Shown here: in pieces, positions 6,024-9,908 of the stretch | Numbering within the stretch: the stretch's first letter is position 1 | Layout of the letters: every line of letters starts with the position of its first letter | Assembly: GCA_900550205.1 (NCBI GenBank) | Contig: URRJ01000065.1 | Location: 1 to 9,908 of the forward strand | Reading direction: 5' to 3' | DNA: 9,908 bases | DNA from: an uncultured Collinsella sp. | Lineage (GTDB): Bacteria; Actinomycetota; Coriobacteriia; Coriobacteriales; Coriobacteriaceae | Notes under the pieces: generated by a model | Told to the model about the DNA's origin: nothing | Seen by the model: the letters and a program-made list of their open reading frames with translations, nothing else | Database searches by the model: none | Translations under genes and position numbers: made by a program

Positions 6024-6977
6024 ATGGAACCTAAGCAGTACTACATCGGCATCGACGTCGGCGGCACTTCGGTTAAGGAGGGCCTGTTCGACGAAGACGG
6101 TAATCTGCTTGCCAAGGCCAGCGTGCCCACGCCTCCCATCGTCGACGCTGCGGGCTTTGCCGCGGTGACCGAGGCTATCGACCAGGTGGTCGCCAAGGCT
6201 CAGATTCCGCGTGCCTTTGTGGCGGGCATTGGCCTGGCCGTTCCGTGCCCCATTCCGGCGTCGGGCGATGCCAAGGTCAAGGCCAACATTGCCATTAACC
6301 TGCCCAAGCTGAGGATTGCCATTCAGGAGCACTGCCCCGACGCGGTCGTTAAGTACGAGAACGATGCCAACGCCGCCGCCATGGGCGAGGCCTGGCTCGG
6401 CTCTGCCAAGGGCGTGCAGAACGTGGTGATGGTCACCATCGGTACCGGCGTGGGTGGCGGCGTTATCGTTAACGGCGACGTGGTATCGGGCGTTGTGGGT
6501 GCTGGCGGCGAGATTGGCCACATGTGCCTGAACCCGGCTGAGGAGCGCACCTGCGGCTGCGGCGGCCATGGCCACCTGGAGCAGTATTCCAGCGCCACCG
6601 GCGTGGTGAGCAACTACCTTGCCGAGTGCAAGAAAGCGGGCGTCGATCCCATCGAGCTCACCGGCCCCTCCGATTCCAAGGACGTGTTCCAAGCTTGCCG
6701 CGAGGGTGACAAGCTTGCGCTTGCCGCGGCCGATACCATGGCCGACTATCTCGGTCGCGCCCTGGCGCTTATCGCCAACGTGGTCGACCCCGAGATGTTC
6801 CTGATCGGCGGCGGCGCCTCCGCCTCGGCCGATGTCTACCTCGACAAGGCTCGCGAGTACTTCCAGCGCTACGCGCTTTCCGCCTCGCGCGAGACGCCCA
6901 TTAAGGTCGCTTCGCTCGGCAACGACGCCGGCATCATCGGTGCCGCCTACGTAGCCCTGCGCGCCGCCGGCAAATAG
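6024..6977 (+). CDS. ROK-family sugar kinase, glucokinase-like
   Basis: ATP-dependent kinase of the ROK family, 317 residues, phosphorylating a free hexose at position 6. Visible parts: ATP phosphate loop IGIDVGGTSVKEG (8-20); sugar site with catalytic Asp114 in ENDANAAAMGE (112-122); second phosphate loop GTGVGGG (140-146); GGEIGH (161-166); zinc motif CGCGGHGHLEQ (177-187); and IGGGASA (261-267). Overall it resembles Gram-positive GlcK-type glucokinases. Expected zinc ligands are His166, Cys177 and Cys179; the usual third cysteine is His184. The start at 6024 gives the standard N-terminus, with AAAGG (6010-6014) nine bases away; an upstream in-frame ATG at 5997 has weaker support. A lone TACCAT box (5984-5989) is the only promoter hint. 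It follows the PTS terminator, so it is probably transcribed separately, but its role fits phosphorylating the free sugar released by GH1, like GmuE. Glucose is the likelier substrate; mannose is possible. Confidence 0.93.
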   Translation: MEPKQYYIGIDVGGTSVKEGLFDEDGNLLAKASVPTPPIVDAAGFAAVTEAIDQVVAKAQIPRAFVAGIGLAVPCPIPASGDAKVKANIAINLPKLRIAIQEHCPDAVVKYENDANAAAMGEAWLGSAKGVQNVVMVTIGTGVGGGVIVNGDVVSGVVGAGGEIGHMCLNPAEERTCGCGGHGHLEQYSSATGVVSNYLAECKKAGVDPIELTGPSDSKDVFQACREGDKLALAAADTMADYLGRALALIANVVDPEMFLIGGGASASADVYLDKAREYFQRYALSASRETPIKVASLGNDAGIIGAAYVALRAAGK

Positions 6978-6978
6978 C

Positions 6979-7061
6979 TGGTGCAAGGGGGACAGGTTAG
7001 TTTGCGCCAACATGGTGCAAGGGGGCAGACTTCGCCCCGGCACTTGCCCCAAATTGTGCCG
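6979..7061. repeat. Direct and inverted repeats between the ROK gene and ppaC
   Basis: TGGTGCAAGGGGG occurs at 6979-6991 and 7013-7025, 34 bases apart. TTGCGCC (7002-7008) can pair with GGTGCAA of either copy. Further stems are GGGGC (7022-7026) with GCCCC (7034-7038) and CGGCAC (7038-7043) with GTGCCG (7056-7061). GGGACAGGTTAGTTT (6989-7003) links it to the repeat before the ROK gene. No T-tailed terminator for the ROK gene is visible. The alternate pairings resemble REP/palindromic elements that spread between genes; that is an inference. Confidence 0.6.
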
Positions 7062-7095
7062 CGGCCCTTCCGTCTCAGAAGGCTCGGCGCCAGCG

Positions 7096-7104
7096 TGCTA
7101 CCAT
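7096..7104 (+). promoter_or_regulatory. Candidate extended -10 box for ppaC
   Basis: TGCTACCAT fits an extended -10 (TGN-TANNNT). No convincing -35 is visible at the right distance. A start near 7111 would leave a short leader containing GGAGG at 7132-7136. Confidence 0.33.
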
Positions 7105-7142
7105 AGCTACGTCCAAGTACACATATCAAGTGGAGGATATCC

Positions 7143-8066
7143 ATGGCAAACGTTCTTGTCTTTGGTCACCAGAACCCCGATAACGACGCCATCATGAGCG
7201 CCGTCGTCCTGTCCCAGCTGCTCAATCAGGTTGAGTATGCTGGCAACACCTACGAGGCCTGCGCCCTTGGTCAGCTTCCGGCCGAGTCCGCCAAGCTGCT
7301 CGCCGACGCCGGCATCGCCGAGCCCCGCGTGATCGAGTCCGTCGAGGCCGGCCAGCTCGTCGTTCTCACCGACCACAACGAGTCCGCCCAGTCCGTCGCC
7401 GGCCTTAAGGACGCCACGGTCTTTGGCGTCGTCGACCATCATCGCATCGGCGACTTCGAGACCGCCGGCCCGCTGCACTACATCTGCCTGCCCTGGGGCT
7501 CCAGCTGCACCATCGTCACTAAGCTCGCCGACGTGCTTGGCGTTGAGCTTTCCGACGTCCAGGCCAAGCTGCTGCTCTCGGCCATGATGACCGACACGCT
7601 CATGCTCAAGAGCCCCACCACCACCGATGTCGACCGCGCCGTCGCCGCCAAGCTCGGCGAGCAGGTGGGCGTCGATCCGGTCAAGTTTGGCATGGAGGTC
7701 TTCCTTACCCGTCCGTCCGGCTCCTTCACCGCAGCCGAGATGGTCGGCAACGACATCAAGATGTTCGAGCCCGCCGGCAAGAAGTTGCTCATCGGCCAGT
7801 ACGAGACCGTCGACAAGAGCCGTGCGCTCGGCATGATCGACGAGATTCGCGAGGCCATGCGCGCCTATGCCGCCGAGAAGGATGCCGACGGCATCGTCCT
7901 GTGCATCACCGACATCATGGAGGAGGGCTCGCAGGTCCTGCTCGAGGGCGAGACCGAGGCCGCTCAGAAGGGCCTGGGCATCGCCGACGAGCATGATGGC
8001 GTCTGGATGCCGGGCGTTCTTTCCCGTAAGAAGCAGGTCGCTGCCCCCATCATGGCTGCCTGCTAG
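7143..8066 (+). CDS. ppaC: Manganese-dependent (family II) inorganic pyrophosphatase
   Basis: Hydrolyses pyrophosphate to two phosphates in the cytoplasm, pulling biosynthetic reactions forward. The 307-residue protein has the two-domain DHH-family layout without the CBS/DRTGG insert of regulated forms. The metal and substrate motifs are all present: GHQNPDND (8-15) with His9, Asp13 and Asp15; TDHNES (76-81) with Asp77; VDHHRIGDF (97-105) with the DHH triad at 98-100; and MMTDT (148-152) with Asp151. In the C-terminal domain, SRKKQV (294-299) is the substrate-binding signature. GGAGG (7132-7136), six bases before the ATG, supports the start. It is flanked by a repeat-rich gap and a strong terminator, so it is probably monocistronic. 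It has no visible link to the sugar genes beyond general metabolism. Nothing is missing or odd. Confidence 0.96.
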   Translation: MANVLVFGHQNPDNDAIMSAVVLSQLLNQVEYAGNTYEACALGQLPAESAKLLADAGIAEPRVIESVEAGQLVVLTDHNESAQSVAGLKDATVFGVVDHHRIGDFETAGPLHYICLPWGSSCTIVTKLADVLGVELSDVQAKLLLSAMMTDTLMLKSPTTTDVDRAVAAKLGEQVGVDPVKFGMEVFLTRPSGSFTAAEMVGNDIKMFEPAGKKLLIGQYETVDKSRALGMIDEIREAMRAYAAEKDADGIVLCITDIMEEGSQVLLEGETEAAQKGLGIADEHDGVWMPGVLSRKKQVAAPIMAAC

Positions 8067-8084
8067 GTTTTTGACCTAACACCG

Positions 8085-8124
8085 ACGACCGGATCGCGGA
8101 AGCCCCGCGCTCCGGTCGTTTTTT
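8085..8124 (+). terminator. Intrinsic terminator of ppaC
   Basis: ACGACCGGA (8085-8093) pairs with TCCGGTCGT (8111-8119), and CGCGG (8095-8099) pairs inside it with CCGCG (8105-8109), with single unpaired bases between. Six T residues (8119-8124) follow. It starts 18 bases after the ppaC stop codon. Confidence 0.92.
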
Positions 8125-8263
8125 GTGCACGGCGCCGCGTCGTCTCTTGGACAGGCGTGCTCGTGCCGTTGAGCAAATAATGTTCAACCTGTGGTTCCGC
8201 TTTTCGGCCACGCCTGCGTGCTTGTCGCGCAGGGTAGGCTAGATGCAAGCGTAATACGTTAGA

Positions 8264-8299
8264 GCGCGGCGCCGCCATCTGGGCGGGCCGTGCTTTTTT
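8264..8299 (+). terminator. Terminator-like hairpin inside the nhaA leader (candidate attenuator)
   Basis: GCGCGGC (8264-8270) pairs with GCCGTGC (8287-8293), one pair being G-U. CCGCC (8272-8276) pairs with GGCGG (8282-8286), leaving one bulged G and a five-base loop. TTTTTT follows at 8294-8299. The structure looks as strong as the operon terminators but lies only 33 bases before the nhaA start, too close for a promoter in between. Transcripts of nhaA must therefore pass through it, or it is only a second terminator for ppaC read-through and nhaA is initiated elsewhere. A smaller hairpin, ACGGGA-GCCT-TCCCGT (8303-8318), comes next, just before the ribosome binding site. Confidence 0.7.
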
Positions 8300-8332
8300 A
8301 AGACGGGAGCCTTCCCGTGAAAGGAGCCGCCC

Positions 8333-9691
8333 ATGGCAGCACCCGAGCAGCTGTTTAACGTTCGTGAACGTAAGCGTTTTGAGCGTCACGACATTTGGGA
8401 GCGCATTGCCGAGAACGGCACGATTTCCGCCGCCGTCATGGTGATCGCTGCCATCGCCGCCGTCATTTGCGCCAACACCGATGCCTACGAGGCCATCCAT
8501 CACTTTTTGGAGACCCCGCTGTATGTGGGCTTGGGGCATTTGACGGCTGGCCTCACCGTCGAGCTTTTCGTCAACGACTTCCTCATGGCGATTTTCTTTT
8601 TGTTGGTGGGCATTGAGCTTAAGTACGAGATGACAGTTGGCGAGCTCAAGAACCCGCGTCAGGCCATGCTTCCCATGCTGGCGGCCGTGGGCGGCGTCGT
8701 CGTTCCCGCCTGCATCTACCTTATCTTTAACCATGCCGGCGCTCGCAACGGTTGGGCTATCCCCATGGCCACCGATATTGCCTTTGCGCTGGGCGTGCTG
8801 TCGCTTTTGGGCAACCGCGTGCCCAACGGCGTGCGCGTGTTCTTCTCGACGCTCGCCATCGCCGACGACTTGATCTCCATCGCCGCTATTGCCATCTTCT
8901 ACGGTCAGAGCCCCAATCCGTTTTGGTTGGGCGCCGCCGCGCTTGTGACGTGCGCGCTCGTGTGGCTCAACAAGACGCAGCATTACCGCCTCGCCCCGTA
9001 CTCGGTGCTGGGCCTGCTGCTGTGGTTCTGCATGTTCAAGAGCGGCGTGCACGCCACGCTCGCCGGCGTCATCTTGGCCTTTACCATCCCAGCTAAGTGC
9101 GGCGTCAAGCTCGATAGCCTTACCGATTGGCTGGGCGAGTGCCTGCCACTGCTCGACGACCGCTACGACAACGAGGCACACATCCTGGGCCAGCACGACT
9201 TTACCGTTTCGACCACCAAGGTCGAGCGCGTCATGCACCGCGTGACCCCGCCGCTCATCCGCATGGAGCGTCTGATCTCCACGCCGGTCAACTTTGTGAT
9301 CCTGCCGATCTTCGCGTTCGTCAACGCACAGGTTCGCCTGGTGGGCGTGGATATGAGCACGTTGCTCACCGACCCGGTGACGCTCGGCGTGTACTTTGGC
9401 ATGCTGCTGGGCAAGCCGATCGGCATCTTTGGCATGACGTTCGCCCTGGTTAAGCTCAAGGCCTGCGAGCTGCCGCACAACGTCAACTGGCACATGATTG
9501 CCGGCGTGGGTATTCTGGGCGGTATCGGCTTTACCATGTCGATTCTCATCAGCGGCCTCGCTTTCCCGACGGCCCAGTTCGAGGTCCTGGCTGCCAAGGC
9601 TGCCATTCTTGCCGGTTCGGTCACCGCTGCCGTGATCGGCATGATCTATATGAGCGTGGTCTGCAAACACCCCGCGCCCAAAGACGAGTAA
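8333..9691 (+). CDS. nhaA: NhaA-family Na+/H+ antiporter
   Basis: Inner-membrane antiporter that expels Na+ (and Li+) in exchange for protons, serving salt and pH balance. The 452-residue protein starts with a charged cytoplasmic stretch (1-28) and continues with about twelve hydrophobic segments. Key residues are in place: Asp148 in ATDIAFALGVL (equivalent to Asp133 of E. coli), Asp178-Asp179 in LAIADDL (equivalent to 163-164) and Lys361 in LLGKPIGI (equivalent to Lys300). It is longer than the 388-residue E. coli protein, chiefly through a hydrophilic insert at about 255-310 and the longer N-terminus; such inserts also occur in other actinobacterial members. The positions after the paired aspartates read Ile-Ser instead of the more usual Gly-Ala. 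AAAGGAG (8320-8326), six bases upstream, fixes the start. The leader contains a terminator-like hairpin, suggesting control by premature termination. A perfect terminator follows the gene. Confidence 0.95.
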   Translation: MAAPEQLFNVRERKRFERHDIWERIAENGTISAAVMVIAAIAAVICANTDAYEAIHHFLETPLYVGLGHLTAGLTVELFVNDFLMAIFFLLVGIELKYEMTVGELKNPRQAMLPMLAAVGGVVVPACIYLIFNHAGARNGWAIPMATDIAFALGVLSLLGNRVPNGVRVFFSTLAIADDLISIAAIAIFYGQSPNPFWLGAAALVTCALVWLNKTQHYRLAPYSVLGLLLWFCMFKSGVHATLAGVILAFTIPAKCGVKLDSLTDWLGECLPLLDDRYDNEAHILGQHDFTVSTTKVERVMHRVTPPLIRMERLISTPVNFVILPIFAFVNAQVRLVGVDMSTLLTDPVTLGVYFGMLLGKPIGIFGMTFALVKLKACELPHNVNWHMIAGVGILGGIGFTMSILISGLAFPTAQFEVLAAKAAILAGSVTAAVIGMIYMSVVCKHPAPKDE

Positions 9692-9708
9692 AAGCACATA
9701 CAAGTTTG

Positions 9709-9746
9709 AAAACGCCGCCTGTGAACACCATCACAGGCGGCGTTTT
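9709..9746. terminator. Bidirectional intrinsic terminator after nhaA
   Basis: A perfect 16-bp inverted repeat: 9709-9724 (AAAACGCCGCCTGTGA) against 9731-9746, with loop ACACCA. The A-run on one side and TTTT on the other let it work in both directions. It lies 17 bases after the nhaA stop. Confidence 0.92.
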
Positions 9747-9877
9747 AGTCATTGGGGACGTTCTTAAACGACTAGTCGAGAGGGACACTCTTCGCGAGCG
9801 GCCGAAAAGGAGCGTCTCCAAGTGCCGCATGTCATCTGGGAAGACTGTCCCCAATGACTAGTCATTTAAGAACGTCC
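9746..9877. repeat. 132-bp element with two interlocked inverted repeats
   Basis: TAGTCATTGGGGAC (9746-9759) is exactly complementary to 9847-9860. The overlapping stretch 9756-9777 is complementary to 9856-9877 at 21 of 22 positions. The arms run in the order A, B, A', B', so both pairings cannot be nested. The self-complementary GACTAGTC is in both ends. Each end reads as part of a tandem unit of about 27 bp, ATTGGGGAC-GTTCTTAAA-YGACTAGTC, the right end being inverted. The 69-bp centre (9778-9846) codes for nothing recognisable. It abuts the nhaA terminator. A non-autonomous mobile repeat or REP-like element is the likeliest explanation. Nothing is seen in 9878-9908. Confidence 0.7.
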
Positions 9878-9908
9878 ATTACAGTCGAAATTGTCAGCCC
9901 GGGACCGT

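Noticed and set aside
8125..8263. Assignment of the nhaA leader to a named ion riboswitch class.
   Set aside because: I do not recognise the conserved core of any named class in these bases; only the terminator-like end is clear.
8063..9703. A 546-codon minus-strand open frame opposite nhaA.
   Set aside because: Shadow of nhaA: rich in His, Asp and Arg from complementary GC-rich codons, with no known motif.
1..9908. tRNA, rRNA, CRISPR array, transposase, phage or toxin-antitoxin genes.
   Set aside because: None is visible; apart from the intergenic repeats the window is occupied by nine intact metabolic and transport genes with uniform codon use.

Overview
The window looks like ordinary chromosome from a high-GC Gram-positive gut actinobacterium, most likely a Collinsella-type member of the Coriobacteriia. 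This rests on GC-rich codon use, purine-rich ribosome binding sites, a lactose/cellobiose-family phosphotransferase system and a DHH-type pyrophosphatase. The genus is an inference. There are nine intact genes, no RNA gene, no transposase and no CRISPR array.

Positions 71-5782 hold two divergent sugar units. On the minus strand a GntR/UTRA regulator (1078-1797) is followed by a type I mannose-6-phosphate isomerase, manA (71-1003). On the plus strand a GH1 6-phospho-beta-glycosidase (2099-3499) is followed by separate PTS subunits IIC (3635-4987), IIB (5138-5440) and IIA (5450-5782), closed by a strong terminator at 5841-5872. A ROK sugar kinase (6024-6977) comes next. This gene set (lac-family IIA, IIB and IIC, GH1, GntR regulator, ROK kinase, ManA) matches the Bacillus subtilis gmu glucomannan operon except for the secreted mannanase. 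The inferred pathway is: the PTS imports a beta-linked disaccharide and phosphorylates it at position 6; GH1 splits it to hexose-6-phosphate plus free hexose; the ROK kinase phosphorylates the free hexose; ManA turns any mannose-6-phosphate into fructose-6-phosphate.

Positions 7143-9691 hold two housekeeping genes: manganese-dependent inorganic pyrophosphatase ppaC, ended by a clear terminator, and the Na+/H+ antiporter nhaA. nhaA carries an intrinsic-terminator-like hairpin in its leader and a perfect 16-bp terminator behind it.

The least explained parts are the gaps. The GH1 leader, the gap before the ROK gene and the gap before ppaC contain sequence-related inverted repeats. A fourth, larger repeat with interlocked arms follows nhaA (9746-9877). 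Several intercistronic gaps contain hairpins that could set the relative expression of the operon genes. No clearly new system is visible. The best candidates for new biology are the nhaA leader, the structured GH1 leader and the intergenic repeat family.
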